A stretch of DNA of 64,000 bases from Blastococcus mobilis (GTDB taxonomy: Bacteria; Actinomycetota; Actinomycetes; Mycobacteriales; Geodermatophilaceae). The notes beneath the pieces were generated by a model. It had not been told where the DNA came from. It searched no databases and saw nothing but the letters and a program-made list of their open reading frames with translations. Made by a program: the position numbers and the translations under genes. Of the stretch, positions 8,768 through 17,926 are shown in pieces (the stretch's first letter is position 1; every line of letters starts with the position of its first letter). Where the stretch lies: contig NZ_FZNO01000003.1 in the NCBI RefSeq assembly GCF_900188025.1, positions 186,001 through 250,000 on the forward strand. The letters run 5' to 3'.

Positions 8768-9406
8768 GTGACCCCTCCGATCAGTGACGCCGTGGTCGTC
8801 GACGTCCTCCGCCGGGTCGACCGGTCGACCGCCTCCCTCGTGCGGCGGCTCGGTCGCCCGCCGGCCCTCCCGGCGGCGGAGCGCACCGCGTGGTGGGCCC
8901 ATCGCGTCTCGCGCGTGGCGGCCGGGGTCTCCGCGGCACCCCGCCTCGCCGGCAAGCTCGCCGACCTGCTGCCGCTGCAGAACACCGTGGGGACGGCGGT
9001 CCAGTCGGTCGTCGTCCTCGGCGTGGCGTCCGAGCACGGCATCGAGGAGCCGGCCGCACGGATCTCGCTGCTGACCCGCGTGCTCCTCCGGCGCGATCTC
9101 ACGCCCGAGCAGGTGGAGCCGCTCCTCGAGCGGGCGAAGGGCACCTACACCGAGGAGGCGCTGGGGGCCAGGGAGGAGCGCAACGGGGTCCGCGGCAACG
9201 CCCGCACCCTGTGGCGGGTCGCCCGGCTGCTCGGCCGGATCGACGACGCCCTCGATGCCCGCCCCAAGGGCAAGCTGCGCCATCGGGCGCTGGCCAACCT
9301 GCCGGTCGTCGGCGTCTTCGGTGGCTACGCCGCCGAGCGCGAGGGCCTGCGGCGCGCCGCGGCCGAGGCCGCCGCGGTCCTGGAGGAGCGCCCGGTCAGC
9401 GAGTAG
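8768..9406 (+). CDS. Hypothetical protein, possibly membrane-associated
   Basis: A 212-residue protein I do not recognise. It is rich in Ala, Arg and Leu and mostly predicted helical. A moderately hydrophobic central stretch ([20 protein letters not shown], residues about 67-86) could associate with a membrane; a Gly-rich GVFGGYAAE segment lies near the C-terminus. The GTG start is leaderless-type. Its last 11 bp overlap the 3' end of metF on the opposite strand. Codon use matches the neighbours, so it is probably a real gene. Confidence 0.65.
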   Translation: MTPPISDAVVVDVLRRVDRSTASLVRRLGRPPALPAAERTAWWAHRVSRVAAGVSAAPRLAGKLADLLPLQNTVGTAVQSVVVLGVASEHGIEEPAARISLLTRVLLRRDLTPEQVEPLLERAKGTYTEEALGAREERNGVRGNARTLWRVARLLGRIDDALDARPKGKLRHRALANLPVVGVFGGYAAEREGLRRAAAEAAAVLEERPVSE

Positions 9407-10304
9407 CCGGCAGCTGCGCCAGGTTCGCGTAGACCTCACGCGTCGCCGTGGAGCGGTTCATGGTGATGAAGTGGATGCCCGGGGCCCCCTCGGCCAGCAG
9501 CGTGCGGCACAGCTCGGTGGCCACCTCGACGCCGAAGGCCCGGACGGCCGCCTTGTCCTCGGGCCGGTCCCCGTCCAGTGCGGCGAAGCGCTCGGCGAGG
9601 TCGGCCGGGAACGCCTGGCCGGACAGCTGCACGATGCGGGTGATCTGGCGGGCGTTGGTCACCGGCATCACGCCGGCGATGATCGGCACGTCGCAGCCCC
9701 GCCCGGCCACGCGGTCCCGCAGTCGCAGGTAGTCCTCGGCCCGGAAGAACATCTGCGTGATCGCGAAGTCCGCGCCGGCCCGGCACTTGTCGACGAACCG
9801 GGCGACGTCGGTCTCGAAGTCCGGCGAGCGAGGATGCCGCTCGGGAAAGGCGGCCACGCCCACGGAGAAGTCCCCCATCGACTTGATCAGCTCGACCAGT
9901 TCGGCGGCGTAGTTGAGCCCCTGGGGATGGGCCACCCACTCGGCCTGGGGGTCGGCGCCAGGAGGGTCACCGCGCAACGCCAGCAGGTTGCGCACTCCGG
10001 CCGCGGCCAGCCGGCTGACCAGATGCCGTAGCTCGGCGACGCTGTGGTCGACGGCGGTCAGGTGGGCCAGGGGCGTCATCGTCGTGTCGCTGGCGATCCG
10101 CTCGGTCACCGAGACGGTGCCCTCCCGCGTCGAGCCGCCGGCGCCGTAGGTGACGGAGACGAACGAGGGCCGCAGGCGCTCCAGCTCGCGCAGCGCCGTC
10201 CAGAGCTGCGGCTCGGCCTCCGGTGTCTTCGGAGGGAAGAACTCGAACGACCACGTCGGCCCGTCGGCGGCGAGGAGTTCACGCACGGTCCCGGTCACGG
10301 GCAT
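9396..10304 (-). CDS. metF: Methylenetetrahydrofolate reductase
   Basis: A 302-residue FAD-binding TIM barrel matching MTHFR in length. It reduces 5,10-methylenetetrahydrofolate to 5-methyltetrahydrofolate for methionine synthesis. The N-terminal catalytic motif [12 protein letters not shown] carries the conserved Glu. [20 protein letters not shown] (near 110-120) and [12 protein letters not shown] follow the family. The ATG at 10304 is the start in front of the conserved FEFFPPK region. In M. tuberculosis Rv2172c, a MetF-related gene, occupies the same position beside idsA2, so this is the start of the conserved block. Confidence 0.92.
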   Translation of the reverse strand: MPVTGTVRELLAADGPTWSFEFFPPKTPEAEPQLWTALRELERLRPSFVSVTYGAGGSTREGTVSVTERIASDTTMTPLAHLTAVDHSVAELRHLVSRLAAAGVRNLLALRGDPPGADPQAEWVAHPQGLNYAAELVELIKSMGDFSVGVAAFPERHPRSPDFETDVARFVDKCRAGADFAITQMFFRAEDYLRLRDRVAGRGCDVPIIAGVMPVTNARQITRIVQLSGQAFPADLAERFAALDGDRPEDKAAVRAFGVEVATELCRTLLAEGAPGIHFITMNRSTATREVYANLAQLPATR

Positions 10305-10382
10305 CGAGAGTACGGACGGTTCCGCGCGGGCGGCCGTGCGCCGGAGCACGACATTTCTCACGATCTTTTCTCCGGGCCGCAT

Positions 10383-10398
10383 CCACCCGCGCGGGTGG
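10383..10398. promoter_or_regulatory. Perfect 16-bp palindrome between metF and crtE
   Basis: CCACCCGCGCGGGTGG is a perfect inverted repeat in the 194-bp divergent region. It lies next to an unusually AT-rich stretch for this genome (10349-10372). It could be an operator for either gene. No regulator is identified. Confidence 0.35.
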
Positions 10399-10498
10399 GG
10401 CGGAAGTGGAGGCAGCGGTTCGAGCCGTGACCAGGGGCGTGCGACGGACGTCGCCGCCGACGACCGTCGCGCGACGGCGCGAGGAGGGTGGAGAGACG

Positions 10499-11695
10499 AT
10501 GAACCGGAGCCCGGGTCCTGCCCTGTTGCGGCGGTCGCGCACCATCGGGTTGGGCAATACTGGGCGGGTGACCGCCGAGACCCAGAGCCGTGAGTCGGTG
10601 GTCGGATCCGGCGCCCCACCGCTCGCGGCGGCGGAACTCGACCGGCTCCGGGCGGCGGTCAGTGCAGCGCTGACGGAGTTCCTCGACCGTCAGCGGGAGA
10701 CCCTCGCCGCGATGGACCCGACCCTCGTCCCGGTCGTCGACGAGGTGTGCGCCCTGGCCGTGGGCGGCAAACGCCTGCGCCCCGCCTTCGCCTACTGGGG
10801 CTGGCGCGGTGCACGTGACACGGCTTCGCCCGAGGACGAAGCGGCCGTGCTGAGGGCCGTCACGGCGCTGGAGTTCGTCCACGCCAGCGCCCTCGTGCAC
10901 GACGACGTCATGGACGGCGCGCACACCCGGCGGGGGCGGCCGGCCACCCACGTCGGGTTCGCGTCCCGCCACACGGTCGAGGAGCTCAACGGCGACCGGC
11001 ACCTCTTCGGGACCGGCGCGGCGATCCTGGTCGGCGACCTGGCCCTGGTCTGGTCCGACGAGCTCCTGCGCCGCTCCGGCATCTCCCCCGCCGCGCTCAC
11101 CCGGGCACGGGCGGTCTGGGACACGATGCGCACCGAGGTCACCGCCGGCCAGTACCTGGACCTGCTGCGGGCGGCCGGCGGCCTGCCCGGCCCCGACGGC
11201 GCCCTCACGGTGGCCCGCTACAAGAGCGCCGGTTACACCGTCCAGCGCCCCCTCCAGCTGGGTGCGTCGATCGCCGACGCGGGTCCGGAGGTCGCCGAGG
11301 CGTACACCGCGATCGGGCTCCCCCTCGGGGAGGCCTTCCAGCTGCGCGACGACGTCCTGGGGGTGTTCGGCGACCCCGCCGTGACCGGCAAGTCCGCCGA
11401 CGACGACCTGCGCGAGGGCAAGCAGACGCTGCTCATCGCCCTCGCCGAAGAGGAGGCCGACGAGGCCGGCCGGCGGCTGCTGGCCGCATCGCTGGGAAAC
11501 GCCGACGCGGGTCCGGAGGAGTTCGACGCGCTGCGCGGGCTCCTGGAGTCCACCGGCGCGCGCGCTCGCGTCGAGGAGCGGATCACCGGGCAGACCGCGC
11601 GGGCGCGCTCGGCGATCGCGACCGCCCCCATCGCCGAGGACGCGCGCGCCGCTCTGGACGCCCTCGCCGTGGCGGCGACGTCGCGCACCGCCTGA
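10499..11695 (+). CDS. crtE: Geranylgeranyl diphosphate synthase (polyprenyl synthetase)
   Basis: A trans-prenyltransferase that makes the C20 precursor for carotenoids. The first Asp-rich motif is [13 protein letters not shown] and the second is [11 protein letters not shown], both characteristic of the family. [11 protein letters not shown] and a [14 protein letters not shown] segment bind diphosphate. The ATG at 10499 has a GAGGAGGG tract about 10 nt upstream (398 residues). A GTG at 10568 would give a 375-residue protein nearer the usual length, so the start is open. The stop overlaps the crtI start (TGATG). M. tuberculosis has idsA2 at this locus. Confidence 0.9.
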   Translation: MNRSPGPALLRRSRTIGLGNTGRVTAETQSRESVVGSGAPPLAAAELDRLRAAVSAALTEFLDRQRETLAAMDPTLVPVVDEVCALAVGGKRLRPAFAYWGWRGARDTASPEDEAAVLRAVTALEFVHASALVHDDVMDGAHTRRGRPATHVGFASRHTVEELNGDRHLFGTGAAILVGDLALVWSDELLRRSGISPAALTRARAVWDTMRTEVTAGQYLDLLRAAGGLPGPDGALTVARYKSAGYTVQRPLQLGASIADAGPEVAEAYTAIGLPLGEAFQLRDDVLGVFGDPAVTGKSADDDLREGKQTLLIALAEEEADEAGRRLLAASLGNADAGPEEFDALRGLLESTGARARVEERITGQTARARSAIATAPIAEDARAALDALAVAATSRTA

Positions 11696-13191
11696 TGCTC
11701 CGCACCGTCCCGGGCCGCGCCGAGCGGGTCGTCGTCGTGGGCGCCGGCCTCGCCGGGCTGGCCGCCGCCCTGCGCCTGCGCGGCGCCGGCCGGGAGGTCA
11801 CCGTGGTGGAGCGGGCGGCCGGCCCCGGTGGGCGAGCCGGGCGCATCGAGCGCGGCGGGTACGCCCTCGACACGGGACCGTCCGTCTTCACCGCCCCGGA
11901 GATCCTGGCCGACACCCTCGCCGCGGTCGGCGACAAGCTGGAGGACCGGCTCACCCTCGTCCCGCTCGAGACCACCTACCGGGCGCAGTACGGCGACGGG
12001 TCCCACCTCGACGTGCACGCCGACCCGGGCGCCTTCGCCGCCGAGGTCGCTGCGCTGTGCGGGCCCGCCGAGGCCGATGCGCTGCGCAGGTACCTGGCCG
12101 ACCTCGCCGAGCTGTACCGGCTGCAGCTGGCGACGTTCATCGACCGCAACCTGGACTCGCCCCTGGACCTGCTCGTCCCCGAGCTGATCACGCTCGCGCG
12201 CCGTGGTGGCTTCGGCCGGCTGTCCCGGCACGTGGAGAAGTACTTCACCGACGACCGGCTGCGGCGGCTGTTCAGCTTCCAGGCGCTCTACGCGGGGGTG
12301 TCCCCCTTCCGGGCCATCGCCGCCTACGCCGTCATCGCCCAGCTCGACATCGGCGCCGGGGTCTGGCACCCCATGGGCGGGATCGCCGCCGTTCCCGACG
12401 CCCTGGCTGCCGCGGCGACCGACGCCGGCGTCACCTTCCGGTACTCGGCGACGGTCGCAGAGCTCGAGACGTCCGGACGACGGGTCGCTGCGGTGCGCCT
12501 GGCCGACGGCGACCGGCTGCCCTGCGACGCCGTCGTCGTCACCACCGACCAGCCGTGGCGGCTGGTCCCCGGGCTGCGCGGGCCACGGCGGCCGGTGTGG
12601 TCCCCCTCGTGCGTGGCGCTGCACGTCGGCGTCCGCACCGAGCTGCCCGGGCAGGGGCACCACACGATCAGCTTCGGGCAGTCGTGGCGCGGAGTGTTCG
12701 ACGAGCTGACGCGCCACGGGCGACCGATGAGCGACCCGAGCCTGCTCGTCAGCATGCCCTCGCGCACCGACCGCAGCCTCGCGCCGGAGGGGGGTCAGGT
12801 GCTGAGCATCGTCGCCCCGACTCCCAACCTGGACCGCCGCAGCGGCGGCAATCCCGACCTGGACTGGACGACGCTGGGCCCGCGGTACCGCGACGAGCTG
12901 CTCACGACCCTGGAGGCCCGGGGCTGGACGGGGCTGACCGGCGCGGTCGAGGTCGAGGAGATGGCCACGCCGCTGGACTGGGCCGCCCAGGGCATGGCCG
13001 CGGGCACGCCCTTCGCGCTGGCGCACACCTTCGGGCAGACCGGGCCGTTCCGCCCCTCGACCCTTCCCCGGCGCGGCCCGGAGAACGTCGTCCTCGCGGG
13101 CTCGTCGGTGCAGCCCGGCGTCGGCGTGCCCATGGTGCTGATCAGCGGCCGGCTCGCCGCGGAGCGGATCACCGGGCCGGTGCCCCGGTGA
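11695..13191 (+). CDS. crtI: Phytoene desaturase
   Basis: A 498-residue CrtI-type FAD enzyme. The N-terminal dinucleotide-binding motif VVVVGAGLAGLAAALRL is followed by VVERAAGPGGRAG. DTGPSVFTAPE and the FSFQALYAGVSPF segment (near residues 195-207) are typical of bacterial phytoene desaturases. The C-terminal segment ending in AGSSVQPGVGVPMVLISGR is the second FAD-contact region. It converts phytoene to lycopene at the membrane. It overlaps crtE by one base and crtB by four bases (GTGA), giving a crtE-crtI-crtB operon. Confidence 0.93.
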   Translation: MLRTVPGRAERVVVVGAGLAGLAAALRLRGAGREVTVVERAAGPGGRAGRIERGGYALDTGPSVFTAPEILADTLAAVGDKLEDRLTLVPLETTYRAQYGDGSHLDVHADPGAFAAEVAALCGPAEADALRRYLADLAELYRLQLATFIDRNLDSPLDLLVPELITLARRGGFGRLSRHVEKYFTDDRLRRLFSFQALYAGVSPFRAIAAYAVIAQLDIGAGVWHPMGGIAAVPDALAAAATDAGVTFRYSATVAELETSGRRVAAVRLADGDRLPCDAVVVTTDQPWRLVPGLRGPRRPVWSPSCVALHVGVRTELPGQGHHTISFGQSWRGVFDELTRHGRPMSDPSLLVSMPSRTDRSLAPEGGQVLSIVAPTPNLDRRSGGNPDLDWTTLGPRYRDELLTTLEARGWTGLTGAVEVEEMATPLDWAAQGMAAGTPFALAHTFGQTGPFRPSTLPRRGPENVVLAGSSVQPGVGVPMVLISGRLAAERITGPVPR

Positions 13192-14123
13192 CGACCGACA
13201 CCGGGCGGCAGGAGCAGCTCGACGCGGCCTACCGGCACTGCGCGCAGGTCGCCGCCCGGCACGGCAAGAGCTACCACCTGGCGACCCGGCTCCTGACCCC
13301 GGACCGGAGGCCGGCCGTGCACGCCCTGTACACCGCGGCCCGCACCGCCGACGACCTGGTCGACGTGCCCGGCGCCGATCCCGCCGGTGACCTCGCCGAG
13401 TGGTCGCGAGCGGTGCTCGCGGAGCTGGACGCCGGCTGGTCCGACGACCCGGTCCGACTGGCCCTGGTCGACACCTACCGTCGCCACGACATCCCCGTCG
13501 AGCACCTCGTCGACTTCCTGGCCGCGATGACCAGCGACCTCTCCGTCGACTCCTACGCCGACCTCGCCGCCCTCGACCGGTACATGTGGGGGTCGGCCGC
13601 GGTCATCGGCCTGCAGGTGCTGCCGGTGCTGGGCACCGCGCCGGGGGTCGCGCGGCGGGATGCCGAGCCGTACGCGATCGCTCTGGGCGAGGCCTTCCAG
13701 CTGACCAACTTCCTGCGCGACGTCGCCGAGGACGCCGACCGGGGCCGGGTCTACCTGCCTGCCGACGCCATGGCCGCGCACGGCGTCACCCGGGAGCAGC
13801 TGGCGCAGCGGCGCCACGACGCCCGGTTCGCGGCGCTGATGCGGGAGATGGTGGCCCTCGTCCGCCGCCGTTACGACGACGCCGCCCCGGGCACCCGGCT
13901 GCTGGCACCGGAGTCCCGGGACTGCGTCCGGGCGGCCACCGCCCTCTACGGCGGCATCCTCACCGAGATCGAGCGGGCGGACTACCGGGTGCTCGACGGA
14001 CGGGTGTCGGTGTCCAAGCCGCGCCGCCTCGCGGTGTTCGCCCGCCGGTTGACCGCGGCCCAGCTGGCCAGGGTGAGGGTGACCATGGCGAAGCCGAAGA
14101 GCAGGTCCTCGACCGGGGCGTAG
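13188..14123 (+). CDS. crtB: Phytoene synthase
   Basis: A 311-residue squalene/phytoene synthase that joins two geranylgeranyl diphosphates head-to-head. The first Asp-rich motif TADDLVD is near residues 50-56. The second, FLRDVAEDADRGRVYLP, is near 180-196; ESRDC and YGGILTEIE lie toward the C-terminus. The last 47 codons lie antisense to crtYd. The usual family end (VSKPRRLAVFARR) is followed by about 20 unusual residues that are the complement of conserved crtYd codons. Confidence 0.92.
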   Translation: MTTDTGRQEQLDAAYRHCAQVAARHGKSYHLATRLLTPDRRPAVHALYTAARTADDLVDVPGADPAGDLAEWSRAVLAELDAGWSDDPVRLALVDTYRRHDIPVEHLVDFLAAMTSDLSVDSYADLAALDRYMWGSAAVIGLQVLPVLGTAPGVARRDAEPYAIALGEAFQLTNFLRDVAEDADRGRVYLPADAMAAHGVTREQLAQRRHDARFAALMREMVALVRRRYDDAAPGTRLLAPESRDCVRAATALYGGILTEIERADYRVLDGRVSVSKPRRLAVFARRLTAAQLARVRVTMAKPKSRSSTGA

Positions 14124-14329
14124 GCGATCCGCGGTCCCCAGATCGTGTCCGGGTCGTAGGTGACCACGTCCAGTCCCGTGAGGACGCCGTTCATCAGCAG
14201 CTGGAACGTCACGATGATCGCGTAGGCGGTCCAGAACACCGGCCGCGTCACCATCCGGGTGCGGTAGACGGCCAGGTCCACCACCAGCACACCGACGACG
14301 GCCACCACCGCCAGGGCCGAGTAGCTCAT
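13982..14329 (-). CDS. crtYd: Lycopene cyclase subunit, CrtYd-type
   Basis: A 115-residue membrane protein of the heterodimeric lycopene cyclase family. Three hydrophobic segments are present, and the catalytic-type motif APVEDLLFGFAMV is near residues 74-86. It partners CrtYc to form the beta-ionone ring of gamma- or beta-carotene. Its ATG overlaps the crtYc stop (ATGA). The 3' end overlaps crtB by 142 bp on the opposite strand, and its final 22 residues (Arg-rich NRRANTARRR and onward) are antisense to conserved crtB codons. Confidence 0.87.
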   Translation of the reverse strand: MSYSALAVVAVVGVLVVDLAVYRTRMVTRPVFWTAYAIIVTFQLLMNGVLTGLDVVTYDPDTIWGPRIAYAPVEDLLFGFAMVTLTLASWAAVNRRANTARRRGLDTDTRPSSTR

Positions 14330-14670
14330 GCGTCGGCCTCCTCGGCTGGATAGCCGGCGTCCCACCCCGTGACCCGACGCACCGCCTCCAGCGCCAGCAC
14401 CGAGCAGAGCGGGACGACGAGGAAGAACAGCACCTCCTCGACCGGGATGCCCCCGGGCAGCCGAACCCCCAGGGTCCGGTCGGCGCTGTAGTCCCAGTGC
14501 CCCTGCGCGATCGCGTAGAGCACCCACCCGACGAACACCACGAACTCGGGGACGACGGCGAGCAGCAGCCGCCGCCAGCGGGCGTAGACGCGCACCCGCA
14601 GCACCAGCTCCAGCGGGGCGGTCACGACCAGGCAGCCGACGAGCAGGCCGAGGTAGGTCAGCTGCTCCAC
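14326..14670 (-). CDS. crtYc: Lycopene cyclase subunit, CrtYc-type
   Basis: A 114-residue membrane protein with three hydrophobic segments and the family motif GGIPVEEVLFFLVVP near residues 73-87. It is the first half of the two-component lycopene cyclase and is followed directly by crtYd on an ATGA overlap. The start is GTG (14670), placed immediately before the first transmembrane helix. The two cyclase genes converge on the crtE-crtI-crtB operon rather than being part of it. Confidence 0.87.
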   Translation of the reverse strand: MEQLTYLGLLVGCLVVTAPLELVLRVRVYARWRRLLLAVVPEFVVFVGWVLYAIAQGHWDYSADRTLGVRLPGGIPVEEVLFFLVVPLCSVLALEAVRRVTGWDAGYPAEEADA

Positions 14671-14713
14671 GGCACGAGCTTCGGCGGGGACGCGCCGTCC
14701 GGATGCACCGCGG

Positions 14714-15037
14714 TCAGAACGCCAGGGCCTGGGCCCGGCGGGTGACCTCGGTGTGCCGGTCGTCGCGGAGCGCCTGCACCGGCGTCCCGGGGAGCGACTC
14801 GTCCTCCCGGAACAGCCAGTCGAAGGCCTCCTCGTCGCTGAAACCGCCGTCCTTGAGGACGGTCAGCAGGCCGGGCAGGTGCTTGAGGACCGCGCCGTCC
14901 TGCAGGAAGTCCGCGGGGATCTTGCCGTTCCCGCTACCGGGGACCGCCATGAGCTTGCGGTCGCGCAGGAGCTGGCGAACTCGGTTGGGCGAGGTGCCCA
15001 GGATCTGGGCCGCCTCCGCGGGGGTCAGCGTGTCCAT
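14714..15037 (-). CDS. Rv2175c-type helix-turn-helix DNA-binding protein
   Basis: A 107-residue protein matching the Rv2175c family. An N-terminal winged helix contains TPAEAAQILGTSPNRVRQLL, then IPADFLQDG, KHLPGLLTVLKDGGFSDEEAFDWLF and a C-terminal VTRRAQALAF. In M. tuberculosis this DNA-binding protein is a substrate of the kinase PknL, encoded next to it. Here a PknL-position kinase lies at 17940. The ATG at 15037 is preferred because a TAGGCT box lies 8 nt upstream, giving a leaderless start; an in-frame ATG at 15061 is less likely. Confidence 0.82.
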   Translation of the reverse strand: MDTLTPAEAAQILGTSPNRVRQLLRDRKLMAVPGSGNGKIPADFLQDGAVLKHLPGLLTVLKDGGFSDEEAFDWLFREDESLPGTPVQALRDDRHTEVTRRAQALAF

Positions 15038-15045
15038 AGAGTGCC

Positions 15046-15051
15046 AGCCTA
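15046..15051 (-). promoter_or_regulatory. -10 box (TAGGCT) for the Rv2175c-like gene
   Basis: TAGGCT on the minus strand, 8 nt before ATG 15037, is consistent with a leaderless transcript. It overlaps the first base of the divergent oxidase start codon. Confidence 0.5.
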
Positions 15052-16184
15052 TGGCGACCATCGGAGCACCCGACAGCGCGGTGCCGGGGCAGCCGCCGCG
15101 CCTCCCCGGCGAGGAGACCCCCGAGGACCCGGGCCAGGAGCCCCCGTACCTGGACCTCGATCGGCTGGAGGCGCGGGCCCGCGAACAGCTGCCGGCCTCG
15201 GTCTACGACTACTACGCCGGCGGCGCCGAGACCGAGACGACGATGGCCGAGGCCCCGGCGTCCTGGCGGTCGTGGCGGCTGCGGCCCCGCGTGCTGCGCG
15301 GGACCGCGCGGGTGCGCCTCGGCACCGAGCTGCTCGGCACTCCCGTGCGGACGCCGATCGGCATCGCGCCGTGGGCCTACCAGGGCATGGCGCATCCCGA
15401 CGGCGAGCTGGCCACCGCCCGGGGCGCGGCCGCGAGGGGCGCCCTGATGACCGTCTCGACCAGCGCGACCCACACCCTCGAGGAGGTGGCCGCGGCAGCC
15501 GACGGCCCGCAGTGGTTCCAGCTCTACCGGCTGCACTCCAACCGCCACACCGACGACCTCGCCCGGCGGGCCGGCGACGCCGGCTACCGCGCCCTGGTGC
15601 TCACCGTCGACGTGCCCCTGCTGGGACGCCGGCGCCGCGACCTGCGCCACCGCTTCGCGCTGCCGGCCGGCCTGCGGATGGCCAACCACCCACCCGAGGG
15701 TGACCAACCGACCCTGTCGGACCTGGCGACGGCGACCTGGACCTTCGACGACATCGCCCGGTTCGGGGAGCTCTCCGGGCTGCCGGTGATCGTCAAGGGG
15801 GTGCTGCGCGGCGACGACGCCGCCCGGTGCGTGCAGGCCGGCGCCTCGGCCGTCTGGGTGTCCACGCACGGCGGCCGACAGGTCGACCCTGCGATCGCCA
15901 GCGCGCACGCCCTGCCCGAGGTGGTGGAGGCCGTCGGGGCGGACGTCGAGATCTATGCCGACGGCGGGATCCGCACCGGCTCGGACGTGCTCACCGCGCT
16001 GGCGCTCGGCGCTTCGGCGGTCTTCCTCGGCCGCCCCTGCGTCTGGGGGCTGGCGACCGGGGGCGCCGACGGCGTGGCCGGCGTCCTGGCCGGTCTGGGC
16101 GAGGAGCTGACGCACACGATGGCGCTCTGCGGCCTCGACGACGTCCGCTCGGTGCCCCGCGACACGATCACGCCGGCGCGATAA
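15051..16184 (+). CDS. FMN-dependent alpha-hydroxy-acid oxidase/dehydrogenase
   Basis: A 377-residue member of the lactate/glycolate oxidase TIM-barrel family, which oxidises 2-hydroxyacids through FMN. The N-terminal YDYYAGGAETE segment, IGIAPWAYQGMAHPDGE and LTVDVPLLGRRRRDLRHRF are family features. The conserved Lys lies in VIVKGVL (near residue 248), with catalytic His and Arg in STHGGRQVD (near 270). DGGIRTGSDV and GRPCVWG form the phosphate site. The usual Asn of SNHGGRQ is Thr here. The ATG at 15051 is preferred but no clear ribosome site precedes it. Lactate is the likely but unproven substrate. Confidence 0.85.
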   Translation: MATIGAPDSAVPGQPPRLPGEETPEDPGQEPPYLDLDRLEARAREQLPASVYDYYAGGAETETTMAEAPASWRSWRLRPRVLRGTARVRLGTELLGTPVRTPIGIAPWAYQGMAHPDGELATARGAAARGALMTVSTSATHTLEEVAAAADGPQWFQLYRLHSNRHTDDLARRAGDAGYRALVLTVDVPLLGRRRRDLRHRFALPAGLRMANHPPEGDQPTLSDLATATWTFDDIARFGELSGLPVIVKGVLRGDDAARCVQAGASAVWVSTHGGRQVDPAIASAHALPEVVEAVGADVEIYADGGIRTGSDVLTALALGASAVFLGRPCVWGLATGGADGVAGVLAGLGEELTHTMALCGLDDVRSVPRDTITPAR

Positions 16185-16189
16185 CCTGC

Positions 16190-16267
16190 GCGCGGGCCGT
16201 GACTGGCGCATCGAGGTGGACCACCACCGGGGAGCGGCCTGCACCGTCCCGCCGTGCGCCTGGGCAC
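16190..16267 (+). ncRNA. ZTP riboswitch (pfl motif) upstream of glyA
   Basis: The leader carries the conserved pieces of the pfl/ZTP aptamer in order. First GGGCCGTGACTGGCG (16194-16208), then a GTGG/CCAC hairpin running into CACCGGGGAGCG, then a downstream GCGCCTGGGCA (16256-16266). It ends about 30 nt before the glyA start. ZTP/ZMP accumulates when 10-formyltetrahydrofolate is scarce, and this aptamer class controls one-carbon and purine genes, commonly including glyA. Whether control is at transcription or translation is not clear from the sequence. Confidence 0.85.
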
Positions 16268-16295
16268 TCTCCCGACGTCACGTGCAGGAGCCTTC

Positions 16296-17795
16296 ATGAC
16301 CGCCTCGCCCACCGCCCGCACCACTGCGTCGGGGACCGCTGCCGCAACGGGCGCGGGCTTCGACGGCACCGCGGCGTCGGCCGCCTACCGCAACGCACTG
16401 CAGGTCATCGGTGCCGTCGAGCCCCGGATCGCCGAGGCGATCGGCGCCGAGCTGGCCGACCAGCGGGCCTCGCTCAAGCTGATCGCGAGCGAGAACTACG
16501 CCAGCCCCGCGGTGCTGCTGACGATGGGCAACTGGCTCAGCGACAAGTACGCCGAGGGCACCGTCGGGCACCGCTTCTACGCCGGCTGCCAGAACGTCGA
16601 CACCGTCGAGGCGCTCGCCGCCGAGCACGCCCGCGAGCTGTTCGGAGCGCCGTACGCCTACGTCCAGCCGCACTCGGGCATCGACGCCAACCTTGTCGCC
16701 TTCTGGGCCGTGCTCGCCCAGAAGGTGGAGCTGCCGGCGCTGGAGCAGGCCGGGGTCCGGCACGTCAACGAGCTGACCGACGCCGACTGGGCGACGCTGC
16801 GCCGGGCCCTGGGCGACCAGCGGATGCTGGGCATGTCCCTGGATGCCGGCGGGCACCTCACCCACGGCTTCCGGCCCAACATCAGCGGCAAGATGTTCGA
16901 GCAGTCCTCCTACGGCACCGATCCGCGGACCGGCCTGCTCGACTACGCCGCCGTCCGCGCCCGCGCGAAGGAGTTCCGCCCGCTGATCCTCATGGCCGGG
17001 TACTCCGCCTACCCCCGGCGTGTCGACTTCGCCGCGATGCGGGAGATCGCCGACGAGGTCGGCGCCACGCTCGTGGTCGACATGGCGCACTTCGCCGGCC
17101 TGGTCGCCGGCAAGGTCTTCACCGGCGACTTCGACCCGGTGCCGCACGCCCACGTCGTCACCAGCACCAGCCACAAGTCCCTCCGCGGGCCCCGGGGCGG
17201 CTTCGTGCTCGCCCAGCCGGAGTTCGCCGACGCCGTCGACCGCGGCTGCCCCATGGTACTGGGTGGCCCGCTCCCCCAGGTGATGGCGGCCAAGGCGGTC
17301 GCCTTCGCCGAGGCTCGCCGACCGGCCTTCGCCGCGTACGCGCAGGCCGTCGTGGACAACGCGGTGGCCCTGGCCGACGGCCTGCGCCGGCGGGGCGTGC
17401 GGCTGGTCACCGACGGCACCGACAACCACCTGGTGCTCCTGGACGTCAGCGGCTTCGGCCTCACCGGCCGGCAGGCCGAGTCGGCGCTCCTGGACGCCGG
17501 GATCGTGACCAACCGCAACGCCGTCCCGGCCGACCCCCAGGGCGCCTGGTACACCTCCGGCGTCCGCATCGGGACACCCGCGCTCACCACCCGCGGCTTC
17601 GGCGCCGCGGAGTTCGACCGCGTCGCGGAGCTCATCGCCGGGGTCCTCGGCGGCACCACGCCGACGACGACGTCCTCCGGAGAGCCCTCCCGCGCGAAGT
17701 ACACGCTGGCCGACGGCCTGGCCGACCGCACCCGGGCCGCCGCCGCCGAGCTCGTGGCCGCGCACCCGCTCTACCCGGGTCTCGACCTCGGCTGA
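16296..17795 (+). CDS. glyA: Serine hydroxymethyltransferase
   Basis: A 499-residue PLP enzyme that interconverts serine and glycine with tetrahydrofolate, feeding one-carbon units to purines and methionine. [10 protein letters not shown] is near residues 70-80, [14 protein letters not shown] follows, and the PLP lysine lies in [13 protein letters not shown]. It is about 70 residues longer than the common form, with an insertion around NELTDADW to PRTGLLDY (residues about 165-225) typical of a long actinobacterial subtype. CAGGAG stands 5 nt before the ATG. The ZTP riboswitch in its leader ties expression to folate status. A family B repeat follows the stop directly. Confidence 0.92.
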   Translation: MTASPTARTTASGTAAATGAGFDGTAASAAYRNALQVIGAVEPRIAEAIGAELADQRASLKLIASENYASPAVLLTMGNWLSDKYAEGTVGHRFYAGCQNVDTVEALAAEHARELFGAPYAYVQPHSGIDANLVAFWAVLAQKVELPALEQAGVRHVNELTDADWATLRRALGDQRMLGMSLDAGGHLTHGFRPNISGKMFEQSSYGTDPRTGLLDYAAVRARAKEFRPLILMAGYSAYPRRVDFAAMREIADEVGATLVVDMAHFAGLVAGKVFTGDFDPVPHAHVVTSTSHKSLRGPRGGFVLAQPEFADAVDRGCPMVLGGPLPQVMAAKAVAFAEARRPAFAAYAQAVVDNAVALADGLRRRGVRLVTDGTDNHLVLLDVSGFGLTGRQAESALLDAGIVTNRNAVPADPQGAWYTSGVRIGTPALTTRGFGAAEFDRVAELIAGVLGGTTPTTTSSGEPSRAKYTLADGLADRTRAAAAELVAAHPLYPGLDLG

Positions 17796-17855
17796 GCGGC
17801 CTCCCTGCAGAGTCCCGCCGCGAGTTCGCGAGTGGTGCGGGGCAGGGAGGTCCTT
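17796..17855 (+). repeat. Repeat family B, copy 1 (terminator-like hairpin)
   Basis: It begins on the base after the glyA stop. The outer arms GGCCTCCCTGC and GCAGGGAGGTCC enclose an inner GCGAGTTCGCGA hairpin, and the copy ends in GGTCCTT. It shares layout and sequence with copies at 44191, 46692 (minus) and 52752. Probable transcription terminator. Confidence 0.75.
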
Positions 17856-17926
17856 GTTCATTCGCACCACGGGCCACGGCGGTCCCCTCTACCGCGTGGT
17901 TGGCCGACCCTCGCCGAAGTCCTACC

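Noticed and set aside
11233-13026. Large minus-strand open frame opposite crtE and crtI
   Set aside because: Gly/Arg/Asp-rich translation without family motifs, typical of the antisense frame of high-GC genes.
12057-13187. Extension of crtB upstream through the crtI region
   Set aside because: The frame is a shadow of crtI. Phytoene synthase homology begins at GTG 13188, which overlaps the crtI stop.
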